This document shows, piece after piece, positions 35,801 through 46,494 of a stretch of 64,000 bases of DNA (position 1 is the first letter of the stretch; every line of letters starts with the position of its first letter). Origin of the DNA: Urophycis tenuis (taxonomy: Eukaryota > Chordata > Actinopteri > Gadiformes > Phycidae); the NCBI GenBank assembly GCA_036785325.1, contig JAXIVH010000029.1:1375633-1439632 (forward strand). The letters run 5' to 3'. A program made the translations under genes and the position numbers. The notes beneath the pieces are model-generated. The model worked only from the letters and a program-made list of their open reading frames with translations, was not told the origin of the DNA and searched no databases.

Positions 35801-38800
35801 GGACTGAGAGTCAAGAGTGAGAAGGGACGAGGAGAGAAGGAGGAATGAGGAGAGAATTACGGGGCACAACGAGGAGAGGAGGAGGAACCAGAAAATGTAA
35901 TTCCACGCAAGGACTTACTTGTGCATAGCAATGGCCATAATCATTGAGATAAATGTAGTTGAGGTGGAGATTGAACCGCCAACCTCCGGTTGTGGAACCC
36001 ACGCTCAACCCACTGAGCTATTCCGTCAAGTTGACAGCTACCAAATAAAAGCGTATTTAAGCCAATATATGAACAGCTACTGCCTTTCGCTGTAGCTCCA
36101 TTGCTGGTTGGTGCTGGGCTAGCTGCAGTATTTCACCAGTTTGGCTAGCTAGTCTGCACTGTCATTTCAAGACATGCACAAAGTTTGACGACAAAAAGAC
36201 TAAAACACCCAAAACAGGAGCACTTACCTTGGCTGTAATTTGAGAAATGTGCCTCAAAGGAGAATTTTACAAGCAAATTGAAGGCAAAGGGAGCAAGGTA
36301 GTCGGTGGAGTCAAAATGTTATCTCTATGGGAGTTTTTTGCATGTTAAATCACAAATATCTCAAAAAGTAAAAAAATTGATGAAAATGAAAAATACATAG
36401 CACAGGTTTACAGAAGTAGACCTTTGTAATGCAGTTTGAAAGAAATATCGTGGTTCAGTTGTTTACCCTCTATTAATTGCAGAAATTTGGTGTGAAGAAG
36501 AATAATGACAAAAAGTGATATCTAGATTATGCATAGTTCCTATGCACAATAAAAAAATGAAATTCCACAAGAGGAATTACTTGTGCATAGGAATGGCCGG
36601 AATCATTGAGATAAATGTAGTTGAGATGGGAATTGAACCGCCAACCCTCCGGTTGTGCCACACTCTACCCACTGAGCTATGCCGTCGGTTAACAGCTAGT
36701 TTGGCTAGCTAGTCTGCACTCTCTTTTTAAGACATGCACAAAGTTTGACAACAAAAAGACTAAAACACCCAAAACAGGAGCACTTACCGTGGCTGTAATT
36801 TGAGAAATGTGCCTCAAAGGAGAATTTTACAAGCAAATTGAGGGCAAAAGGAGCAAGGCTTGGGGTGGAGTCAAAAGACTATCTCTATGGGAGTTTTTTG
36901 CGTGTTAAATCACAAATATCTCAAAAAGTAAAAAGTGGATGAAAATGAAAAATACACTCACAGGTTTACAGAAGTAGACCTTTGTGTGAAAGAAATCTCG
37001 AGGTTCAGTCGTTTAGCCTCTATTAATTGCAGAAATTTGGTGTGAAGAATAATATGACGAAAATCGAAGGAATGAGGAGAAAATGAGTAGCAGCGAGGAG
37101 TGAAGTGAGGAGAGAAAGATTAGACAAGGAGGAACACCAGCGAGGAGGGGGAGGAATGAGGAGGAGAAGCAGCAACAAGGAGGAGGAATGAAGAGAAAAG
37201 TAGAAGTGAGGAGAAGAGAAGGAACAGCAGTGAGAGGAGGAGGAATGAGGAGAAACAGTAGCAGTGAGAAGAAGCAGGAATAAGCAGAGGAGGAATGAGG
37301 AGAAAAGTAGGAGGAGAGGATTAGCAGCTGTCAGGATAGGAAGATGGAAGAGAACAGAAGGAAGAGCAGCAGCGAGGAGACAAGGAGCAATGAGGAGAAA
37401 AGCAGGAGGACACGAGTAGCAGCAAAAAGGTGGGGGAATGAGGAGAGAGGAGGAGCAGCGAGGAGAGGAGAGGGAATGAGGAGAAGAGAAGGAGGAGGTG
37501 CAGCTGTGAGAAGAGGAAAAATTAGGAAAAAAGCAGGATGAGGAGAGGACTAGCAACGAGGAGCCCTGAGGAGAAAAGGAGGAGTGGGGAAAAGCACGGA
37601 GCAATGAAGAGTAATGCAGGAGGAGGAGAGGAGCAGGAGCAGTGAGAGGAAGAATGAGGAGAACAGAAGGAGGAGCAGCAGCCATGAGAGAAGGAACGAG
37701 AAGCAGGAGGAGCAGCAACAAAGAGGAGGAATGAGGGGAAGATAAGGAGGAACAGTGGCAAGGAGATGAGGAGGAATGCAGAGAAGAGGAGGTGCAGCAG
37801 TGAGGAGAGGATGAAGAATGAAGAAGTCAGGAGGAGGAGCAGCAGCAAGGAGAGGATAAATGAGGAGACAAGGAGGAGAGGAATAGCAACGAGGAGAGGA
37901 GGAGTGAGGAGAGGAATAGGAGGTGTCTGCTAAATGCCCTAAATGTAAATGTAGGAGGTGAAGAGGAGCTGCAGTGAGGAGGAGCACTGAGGAGATAAGG
38001 AGGAGGAGCAGCAGTGAGGAGAGGAAGAGGAATAAGAAAGAGGAGGAGCAGCAGCAAGGAGGGGAGGAATGATAAGAGGAGGATGAGTGAGGAAAAATGC
38101 TGGAGAGAAAGAAGTAGCAGTGAGGGGGAATGAATAGAACAGAAGGAGCAGCAGTGAGGAGAGGAGGTGGAATGGGGTGAAAAGTAGGAGAAGAGAAATG
38201 CAGGAGGAGTGAGGAGAGAAAAAGAGGAGGAGCAGCAGCAGCAAGAGGACAATTGAGGAGAAGAGGGGGTGCCGCAGTGAGCAGTGAAGCGTCGGTTATG
38301 GTTCCGCGTAGTGATCCCGTAGTGATCACACAATGGCCACGCAGTTGCCTGGATGCAGTCATGAGACCGTGATGGTTCTGCGTGGGGTTTACGTGTCGAA
38401 ATGCAATTCAATGCCACACCCACCGGTAGAGGGACCAGAATGACCATTCTAGTCATTACATACGGATTACTAGCGAGTAAAAAAAAGTTTACAGACATGA
38501 AGGCAAAAGTTATATATATGTTGTTGCCAATCAGTCGAAGCATTTATCACACCGTGGCGGTGTTTATGAGTGGAAACCGGAAAAGCGATCTCCAGCGGAT
38601 GTAGTTAGCGGACCAATCACAGCCAACGCCACTGCGTTGGTGTTGCGTCGCCTTGACGCACGTCTTGGATTTTTGGGAGGTGCACGTCAGGCCCTTGCGG
38701 TGGACGCAAGGGGGGTCCGCAAGGACGTAAAGGGTCCGTAAGCCCCCCAGCGCTGCATCAACGCGGAAGCATAACTCAGGCCTGAGGGTGAGGAATGAGG

Positions 38801-41800
38801 AGAAATGCAGCCTCACCTCCCCCAGAAGAACTCTGATAAAGGGGAAGATGGCGGTGCCGTCCGTGGCAAAGTGGAGGAGGCATCTGCTCTCCTCTAGCAG
38901 CTCCAGTCTGGTGGTCTGCTGCCGGCGGTGGAGGGCACCCCACACAAACACCAAGGGCCTGGAACACACACATACACATTAGACACACACACACACATAG
39001 ACACCAAGGGCCAGGAACACACACATACACATTACACACACACACACACACATAGACACCAAGGGCCAGGAACACACACATACACATTACACACACACAC
39101 ACACATAGACACCAAGGGCCAGGAACACACACATACACATTACACACACACACACACATAGACACCAAGGGCCAGGAACACACACATACACATTACACAC
39201 ACACACACACACATAGACACCAAGGGCCTGGAACACACACATACACATTAGACACACACACACACACATAGACACCAAGGGCCAGGAACACACACATACA
39301 CATTACACACACACACACACACATAGACACCAAGGGCCTGGAACACACACATACACATTAGACACACACACACACACATAGACACCAAGGGCCAGGAACA
39401 CACACATACACATTAGACACACACACACACATAGACACCAAGGGCCAGGAACACACACATACACATTAGACACACACACACACATAGACACCAAGGGCCA
39501 GGAACACACACATACACATTACACACACACACACACATAGACACCAAGGGCCAGGAACACACACATACACATTAGACACACACACACACATAGACACCAA
39601 GGGCCAGGAACACACACATACACATTACACACACACACACACACACATAGACACCAAGGGCCAGGAACACACACATACACATTACACACACACACACACA
39701 TAGACACCAAGGGCCAGGAACACACACATACACATTACACACACACATTAAACACACTCAGTACTGACCATAAGCAGCTCACACTTCCTGTGTGCAGCAC
39801 GTGTTTGAGGGCCGCCCTGCAGAGACACAGCAGCACCGTGGCCTCCTCGTGTCGCTCCAGCCCACAGATCACATGCAGCACCTCCTCGCCGCCCAGCGTG
39901 CACAACTGGAACACACAGACACAGACAGACAGTCACCTCCACCTCTTCCACCCCCTTGACCCTAACGGTATGTTCAACATCCCAACATGTTTGACATGTC
40001 TCAAACAAGGTCGGTTCGTCTCGTTTTCCAACCTCGTCACCCCCCCCTCCCTTGCCTCCCCCCACCCTCGCCTCCTGCCCCACCTCCTTGTGCAGCTCCT
40101 CTGTCCCCTGCGTCTTGCAGAGCCAGGCCAGGTGCACCTGCAGGAAAAACACCCTTCTCGACGACGGCCTGGCAGCGGCACAGTGGCGGGCCAGCACGGC
40201 GGCCTTGCGGCCCTGCCCGTGCGCCTGCAGGTATCGAACTCGCAGCTCCAGGAAGAATGGCGCCTCAGCCCTCAGGAAGCGGTCCACTGGGAGGGAAGCA
40301 GAAAGACGGAACCTCACTGGGACTGCAGGCATCAGCACACACACACACACACTGACGGCCATCCAATATATGTATATATAAACATATGAAACAGATTAAC
40401 ATTGTGCTCCTACCCAGGCGACCATCGCAGCACAGCATAACAAGGTTATTAGCGTTATTATCGTTACCGAAAACCAACGAAATAATGAAAACTAAAATTG
40501 AAAGAAAAAAACGATAACTTAAGGCTGAGTTATGCTTCCGCGGAGGGATTACGTCGTGATCACGCAATGGCCACGCAGTTGCTCGGACGCAGTCGTGAGC
40601 CCGTGATGGTTCTGCGTGGGGTTTACCTGTTGAGGTGCAATTCAACGCCACACCGGTAGAGGGACCAGAATTAACATTCTGGTCATTACATAGGGATTAC
40701 TAGCGAGTTAAAAAAAGTTTACAGAAATGAAGGCAAAAGTTGAACATGGTCTCACAGGAATCCGTAAAATGGCCACAGACGCTTAACTCAAAATCCGTGT
40801 TGGGCCCACGGAATCACTGAAATTTCCATGAAACTCACACGGATTACGCTCCAATGCAAGGTAATGACACTCGGTCAACTGACTTTTATAACTTTGAGCT
40901 ACATTAAAATGGAATAATTACAGTAGTTTCAGGACTGCATATTTGTCGTAGGCTTAAATTATGCCTTCATTTAAGTGGGATATTTAATAATCGATGGATG
41001 GTATAGTGAGACACGACTGAGTGATTCTTTTTTTTACTCGGTTGTGTCTATAACGTTCTCATCCATCTCATGTCATCCATTTCCATGAGTTTCACGGAAA
41101 TGTCAGTGATTCCGTGGGCCCACCATGGATTTTGAGTTAAGCGTCCGTGGCTATTTCACGGATTCCTGTGAGACCATGTTGCAAAAGTTATATATATATG
41201 TTGACGCCAATCAGTCAAAGCATTTATCACACCGTGGCGGTGTTAACGAGTGGAAACCGGAAAAGCGATCTCCAGCGAATGTAGTTAGCGGACCAATCAC
41301 AGCCAAAGCCGCTGCCTTGGTGTTGCGTCGCCTCGACGCGCGTCTAGGATTTTTGGGAGGTGCACGTCAGGCCCTTGCGATGGACGCAAGGGGGACGCAA
41401 AGGGTCCGTAAAGGGTCCGTAGCCCTGCAGCGTTGCGTCAACGCGGAAGCATAAATGAAGCATAACTCAGCCTTAACTGAAACTGTATTGCGTGTTTAGA
41501 AAACAAGCTAAAACAAACTGAAATTAATATAAAACAGATTAACAACTGAAGAGGGCCCACATTGTGCTCCTACCCAGGCAACCATCGCAGCACAACTGGT
41601 TGGGACTCAAACCCCTGTGCAATGCAACGCCAGGCAAGAGCACTTCGGTGTGCCGACTCTGCCATGGGAAACGTCCGGCACAGCACGGCAACGACAGCAA
41701 TGCTTCGCAGCGTTTTGTGAAGTACATCACGCGATGTAGGTGTCGTTACTGCGTTCCAAAACCTCTCCTTTAACCGCGTGTCAAACTCTATATACGACGA

Positions 41801-42514
41801 GCGGCTCTTGCCAGCGGGCTGGGCCAGTTAGCAATGCCGGATTGCTGCTGCCCACCCACCTTGGTTCTGGGAGACCTGGTCCTCGCACAGCACGGCCCGC
41901 AGGACCTGGCTGCCCCACGGGCCACCATCTTGGATCAGGGTCCTCAGCCGCTGCAGGTTTGCATTGGGGTGGCGGGCCAGAGCCACATGACACTCCTGGA
42001 AGAAGGTGACGGACAATGGGACCTGCTGTCAGTATGGACAGGGGGGGGGGGGGCAAGGCGCATAGGGCGCAGGGCGTCATAGCGGTGGTGGTGGGAGGGC
42101 AGGGACTCACCTGGAATGTAAACCTGAGGTGTTGGACCGGGCCCTGGCAGAACTCTTTTGGCTCATAGAACAGCAGCAGCTCGAACACGCTCCTGAGGAC
42201 ACAGCAGTTCATCATCCATGAGTTTACATTCATATAACACATGCTTGCATTAACGTAACTATCCATGTCTATACATTAATATAACTATCTACATATTTAT
42301 ACAACTGTAATATGAATATCACTCTCCATGTGTTTACATTAAGAAAATGATCCACATGTTTACACAAACCTTTGTTATTCCATAGCTATAAACTAAATCC
42401 ATATGCTTACATATCACTTTATTATGCCTACTATGTTTCTACAACTTAATTAGGAATATAATTGTCCATATATATGTATAATAACTATCCCACACAGGGA
42501 GTTTAGATTGTGTG

Positions 42515-42546
<32 letters not shown>

Positions 42547-43376
42547 TGCGTGTGCGCTTACAGGGCCAGGGAGCTGAGTGTGTAGTGCACATGACAACAG
42601 CGGGAGGGCAGGAACGACGAGGCTCTGAAGAAGTAGCAAAGAGCCACTTCAAGTACATGGAGCTGAGGGGCTGGAACACCCTGCACCCCACAGAACCCCT
42701 CCACCAGCTGGGGGGGGGGGGGGGGGGAGAGAGACACACACAAACACACACATACACACAGGTGAACATCAACACTACCGCGTACCTCTCAGTAATCCTG
42801 TAATATTTTGAGTTCATTTGACCACAGGTTCAATGTATGCGCCTTATACAATATCACCACCAGATCTGGTACAGTCTCATGTCTATACCAGTATCTGTAT
42901 CCTGCCAGCTACCTCCCCCCGTTTGAGTGGGTGAATCGTGTTGGGAAGCAGCAAGCCACTGTGGTTGTGATCATTCCTCTAAAGCAGAGTTTCTCGCGGG
43001 GTAGAGCTCTATACACGAGGAGAACGGAGAAGCCACTGCAGAAAGATGCTAAATCAGAAGCGGCAGAATGACCTACGCACACACGCGCTCTGATCCCCTC
43101 TGACTCGTCCCTGGTCCAAGTGATGACCAGACTGGACCCACCTGGTAGGAATACTACACACTACTATAAACTACATACACACAGACTAAACTATGCTATA
43201 CACGCATATGTCACACTACAAACACACACAAAATTATAGACACTAATTAAACTACACACACCCTAAACTATACACATACATTAAGCTATACGTACATAGT
43301 ATATTATACTTATATGTATACTAACCTATACTACACACCCCATACTACACCACTTTGGCACTACTAGCCTGGACCC

Positions 43377-43407
<31 letters not shown>

Positions 43408-43853
43408 ACACACACACCAAAGTGTCTATAAGTAAACCAACAGGCTGTTATGGTCCGGGTGCCCGGGTAGGGCTGGCGACATGAACCCGGTGTCGTGGAG
43501 ATTCTGCAACGCGTAGCAGCGCATCCATCACACGCTCCGTGAGTCTCAACCGCTACGGAGCGACCCCGGCACACGGGCACGGCTAAACGGCTCGGAAATA
43601 GTAACGATACGATACAGTAGAATAACAGACAAAGTAAAGTGTGTGCTAGCGGTGGGCTGCCTCTGGGGGAGGGGTTAGCATGTCCGCTAGCCCCGCCGGC
43701 GGATCGCTCTGGGGGCGGCTTTACCTCGCAGAACTCCGAACAGAAAGCCTTGCTGTCGATCTGCGACCCATGCCTGGAATACTTGACGGACAAGCTCTCC
43801 AGATGCTTGTCGAAGCCCTCAAGCTCGGGGAGCTTCGCCCCTTCCTCCGCCAT
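29883..43853 (-). CDS. znf654: Zinc finger protein 654-like
   Basis: Nuclear C2H2 zinc-finger protein of the ZNF654/RLF/ZNF292 group; its biochemical role is poorly known. Exons 43725-43853, 42562-42707, 42111-42192, 41860-41995, 40084-40286, 39769-39905, 38817-38958, 35309-35590, 29883-35207 keep phase and give 2193 aa, longer than the human protein. The N-terminal helical domain matches ZNF654 (VFELLLFYEPKEF, IQDGGPWGSQVLRAVL, FFLELRVRYL, IFPFIRVLLGEV, LVFDPEFWNV). Exon 9 holds a C2H2 pair near YRCTLCDKVFRG, four more fingers around CCPVVGCHWHANL through CVPGCSKLF, and a C-terminal one (RCPSCFVSFGHNEDLRAHL). YLDERFTNMPKRRK and FGFDSDEGE are the family's C-terminal signatures. A 40-copy repeat separates the last two finger groups. 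The start ATG is at 43853 in a CpG-rich region. Confidence 0.93.
30650..32010 (-). repeat. Coding minisatellite in znf654 exon 9 (33/36-bp units)
   Basis: About 40 in-frame copies of an 11-12 residue unit of the form AS-T-[AV]-Q-E-Q-S-A-P-[NV]-[MA]. The proximal copies carry NMASTAQDQ and the central ones VPMAPTVQEQS. Because unit lengths are multiples of three, the opposite strand is also open over the same stretch, which is a by-product. Confidence 0.95.
35893..37065. repeat. Two tandem copies of a 500-620-bp repeat, znf654 intron 8
   Basis: Copies at about 35893-36515 and 36553-37065. Shared segments are ATTGAGATAAATGTAGTTGA, a tRNA-like stretch whose minus strand has TAGCTCAGTGGGTAGAG (A box) and GGCGGTTCAATTCCC (B box), AAAACACCCAAAACAGGAGC, and TAATTGCAGAAATTTGGTGT. 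A diverged relative lies at 44547-45062. Family not identified. Confidence 0.75.
37066..38262 (+). repeat. Polypurine tract (GGAGGAGAAGAGG-type), znf654 intron
   Basis: About 1.2 kb of nearly pure A/G on the plus strand (pyrimidine on the transcribed sense strand), with AGGAGGAATGAGGAGA-like irregular units. A SINE-tail fragment (CTGCTAAATGCCCTAAATG) interrupts it at about 37925. Confidence 0.93.
38290..38783. mobile_element. MITE copy 1, znf654 intron
   Basis: Same family as 40523-41472. Its right end retains CGCGGAAGCATAACTCAG; the left end (GGTTATGGTTCCGCG) is degraded. It ends about 35 bp from the exon at 38817. Confidence 0.85.
38951..39765. repeat. Minisatellite of 52-57 bp derived from the exon 7 splice acceptor
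   Basis: Fifteen copies of CACCAAGGGCCAGGAACACA, then an ACATACACATTA-(CA)n segment. The first copy is the real exon 7 start (boundary 38958). Most copies read GGGCCAGGAAC, so their minus strand lacks the AG. Copies at 39221 and 39331 read GGGCCTGGAAC and keep TTCCAG|GCCCTTGG. Confidence 0.95.
40523..41472. mobile_element. MITE copy 2 with TTAA target site, interrupted by another MITE
   Basis: Inverted ends GGCTGAGTTATGCTTCCGCG at 40523 and its complement at 41472, flanked by TTAA on both sides (40519-40522, 41473-41476). TTAA duplication suggests a piggyBac- or Kolobok-type source. No protein. The interior matches copy 1 except for the insertion at 40742-41180. Confidence 0.88.
40742..41180. 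mobile_element. Nested MITE with long inverted repeats and 9-bp target duplication
   Basis: Ends AACATGGTCTCACAGGAATC and its complement; the inverted repeats exceed 100 bp with mismatches. Direct duplication GCAAAAGTT at 40733-40741 and 41181-41189. A 9-bp duplication and long TIRs point to a Mutator-like source (inference). Confidence 0.88.
42511..42550. repeat. (GT)n(GCGT)n microsatellite next to znf654 exon 2 donor
   Basis: Starts 6 bp past the donor of the exon ending at 42562. A G-run at 42710-42727 abuts the acceptor side of the same exon, so repeats flank it on both sides. Confidence 0.9.
42979..43686. repeat. Duplicated block, copy 1 (znf654 intron 1)
   Basis: 42979-43417 (from GCAGAGTTTCTCGCGGGGTA to a poly-C/(CA)n run) matches 44273-45203. 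43575-43686 (CACGGCTAAACGGCTCGGAA...GGTTAGCATGTCC) matches 46382-46494. Copy 1 continues into exon 1. Confidence 0.9.
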
Positions 43854-44142
43854 ACCGCAGCTCCGGCACTGCTCGTAGTTGTGCTACGCGGCGTGATGAC
43901 GTAGGGCCGACGTGCAAGCTGGCGGGCGGATCGATACCAAGTCAGGAGCGGTATCGAATCGATACTAGCCTGGTGGAATCGAATCTTTACTTTAAGTTCC
44001 GCTCTTGTTTGAAATGTAGCGCTTTCGGCAAAGAGACAGTGTCGCCGGACTCGCCGCTCTTGTGTCAGCGCAGGCACACTTTGCTCCCCCTCCCCCCTCT
44101 TGTGTTTGGATGTTGCGCCGTCACGTGAGTCACGTGACGCGC
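43854..44142 (-). promoter_or_regulatory. Putative znf654 promoter with paired CACGTG E-boxes
   Basis: CpG-rich sequence directly upstream of the start codon. At 44120-44140 the palindromic GTCACGTGAGTCACGTGAC holds two CACGTG boxes 10 bp apart (USF/MYC/TFE3-type sites). A TGACGTAG CRE-like site lies at about 43897. Transcription start not determined. Confidence 0.5.
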
Positions 44143-44546
44143 ACTTGCATGCACTTTTTATTTAAGATAAAAAAAATATGATAAGCATTTTCTATTTAAT
44201 TATATCAATTATGTCAATTTAACTATAAGCCTCAACTGGTTGGATTCATTGCTTTCATCTGCTTTCCCTGCGAGAAAGCAGAGTTTCTCGCGGGGCAGAG
44301 CTCTATACACGAGGAGAACGGAGAAGCCACTGCAGAAAGACGATGCTAAATCAGAAGCGGCAGAATGACCTACGCACACACGCGCTCTGATCCCCTCTGA
44401 CTCGTCCCTGGTCCAAGTGATGACCAGACTGGACTCACCTGGTAGGAATACTGTACTACACACTACTATAAACTACATACACACAGACTAAACTATGCTA
44501 TACACGCATATGTCACACTACAAACACACACACAATTATAGACACT

Positions 44547-45062
44547 AACTAGAAAACGCAATTCCAAGGAATTACCATGGCATGACAATGTAAAAAGGCT
44601 GCAGTGTAAACTAGAAAATGTGTGCATAGAAATGACTGTGATCTTTCTGATCAATACTTATTTGTATCAAATGGCAGTTTGACGAGCGATTCAATTGCAC
44701 GGCAGTGAATTGAGCAGAGGATAGTGAAAAGGTTCACAGCTGTAGCGTGTGTCAATCATGCCAATGCTGCTTAATCGTTCTCAGCTGGAAAGTTGATTAG
44801 CGGAGTCATAGTAACAATGGGATTACGGGCTCAGTTAGTTGTAGGCTATCTATACAGGGAATTTCATGCTTTTTTAATCACAAATAGCTCCAAACTTATA
44901 AAGGTTTCATATCTGAAAAGTAGATAGCACACCTACAATTAACGAGACCTTTGTAATGACGTTAGATCTGTATCATGGTACGGCGGGAATTAATTGCAGT
45001 AAAAAGTCGCGAGAATAATTATTAAGTGGGATAACAGTTCATGGCATGCCATCATGCCATGA
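44547..45062. mobile_element. Insertion related to the 36-kb repeat family
   Basis: Absent from duplicate copy 1, so it is a discrete insertion. It shares the AATCACAAATA, AGATAGCACA and CCTTTGTAATG segments with 35893-37065. Ends are rich in GGCATGCCATCATGCCATG palindromes. Confidence 0.6.
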
Positions 45063-45173
45063 AATTAAACTACACACACCCTAAATGATATCCACACTAA
45101 ACTATACTATACACATACATTACACTATACTTTATTATACTTACATGTATACTAAACTATACTATCCCCCCCC

Positions 45174-45206
<33 letters not shown>

Positions 45207-45303
45207 TCACTTTGCCCGTGGCAAAGTGAAAGTCATGCACCTCTTAGGTTTTTCATTTTGTTCTTGGAATTACCTTCTATGATTAGACTCTAACACCCAA
45301 CAA

Positions 45304-45500
45304 TGTAACCTAGACAGACAGACAGACATACTTTATTAATCCCTGAGGGAAATTGTCTTCGTGACAAAACTCCAGTAGAAAAAAGAGGACACTACGTATA
45401 GTAGTGTTAGAAAATATAAATATAAATATATAAGGAAACCTATGTAAAAATATAAAACCTATGTAAAAATAAAAGTATAAACCTATGTACAAATATAATG
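45304..45500 (-). mobile_element. Non-LTR retrotransposon 3' tail
   Basis: (AGAC)n followed by ATACTTTATTAATCCCTGAG and GGAAATTGTCTTCGTGAC, the common fish LINE/SINE tail in reverse. 5'-truncated. Similar tails occur at about 48000, 49930 and 56620. Confidence 0.7.
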
Positions 45501-45764
45501 TAACCTATGTAATAAAATATATAAAAATGTACATAAAGAAATGATAATATACATAAATGTACATACATCCAGGCATACACTACAAGGTAATAGCATACAC
45601 TAGGATGTAGCATGTCGGATCTTTGTAAAAACCAGTTGTGCAGAGATGACCAGATGACCAGTTGTGTAGTAAATCACAGTAATGCAGTGAAATGACCAGT
45701 TATGTAGTGATATTACAGTGAAATGAAATGACAGTCATGTAATACCTACTCCCCTTCTCTCTTC

Positions 45765-46075
45765 AGATGCGCTGTTAAATTACCTAAATCCTACTCCTGC
45801 AAATCCTGGGCCATCTACAGCCATTGCCACTTCATCAGCATCAAGCAATCCTCCTGTCGCCTCCACCTCAGAAGAACCCAGTGATGAAGCATCAGGAATA
45901 AAGGCTGCACCAATAGACCCTGCTGACTGGCCATCTCCTCTAACTGATGAGGTACGAACAGGGTTAGTTCACAGCCAGCCAGACATTGATGGCACAGAAC
46001 TTGCAATGGAAATGCAGAATTTCCCACAATTGCCATCAAAGAATATGACGAACATGCAGGGCCGGCCTGTGGCAT
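45765..46075 (+). pseudogene. hAT (ZMYM1-like) transposase N-terminal fragment
   Basis: An open stretch includes STSEEPSDEASGIKAAPIDP followed by ADWPSPLTDEVRTGLV, like the region before the core of ZMYM1-like hAT transposases. It runs into a non-autonomous element at about 46060. Confidence 0.5.
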
Positions 46076-46383
46076 AGGCAGTGTAGGCAAATGCTAAGGG
46101 AGCAGTCCATCCAGGGGGCGCCACAATGGGGGTAAGAAAACAAAAAAAAAGGCACGACTTATATTGTTATTATTTTTATACTAAAACTAATTGATACTAT
46201 TATTTCTTCGCATGAAAAGAATAAGCCCATATTAATGGCACTGTTTCTCTAAAAATAAAATGTCAAAGGCAAAGCTATTCAGTGTCTTGCGTGAGTATAT
46301 GTAAACTGGCAGTGGAATTCACCGTGATGCAGGGGGGGCACCACCTAAAATCTTGCCTAGGGCGCCAAATTGGTTACGGCCGG
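46060..46383. mobile_element. Non-autonomous element with GGCCGGC ends
   Basis: Left GGGCCGGCCTGTGGCATAGG and right GGGCGCCAAATTGGTTACGG then CCGGC, with internal GGGGGCGCCAC and GGGGGGCACCACC in inverted relation. Probably a hAT-type MITE. Confidence 0.5.
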
Positions 46384-46494
46384 CACGGCTAAACGGCTCG
46401 GAAATAGTAACGATACAATACAGTTCAATAACAGACAAAGTAAAGTGTGTGCTAGCGGTGGGCTGCCTCTGGGGGAGGGGTTAGCATGTCCGGT

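Larger units (their letters stand above)
44273..46494. repeat. Duplicated block, copy 2, expanded by insertions
   Basis: Same order as copy 1, but a roughly 515-bp repeat is inserted at 44547-45062 and about 1.2 kb of retrotransposon tail and hAT sequence lie between the two matching parts. After 46494 the match resumes with CGGATCGATACCA, which in copy 1 lies beyond exon 1 (43928), so copy 2 lacks the exon 1 segment. Confidence 0.8.

Noticed and set aside
35940..36030. tRNA gene on the minus strand (A and B boxes present)
   Set aside because: No cloverleaf with matching acceptor stem could be formed; the module is part of a longer repeated unit, so it is tRNA-derived repeat sequence.
37023..38362. 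Long minus-strand frames rich in Ser, Leu and Cys
   Set aside because: They are translations of the polypyrimidine tract; composition is explained entirely by the repeat.
39087..39757. Frames reading CVCVCNVYVCVPGPW repeatedly
   Set aside because: Translation of the CA-rich splice-acceptor minisatellite, not a protein.
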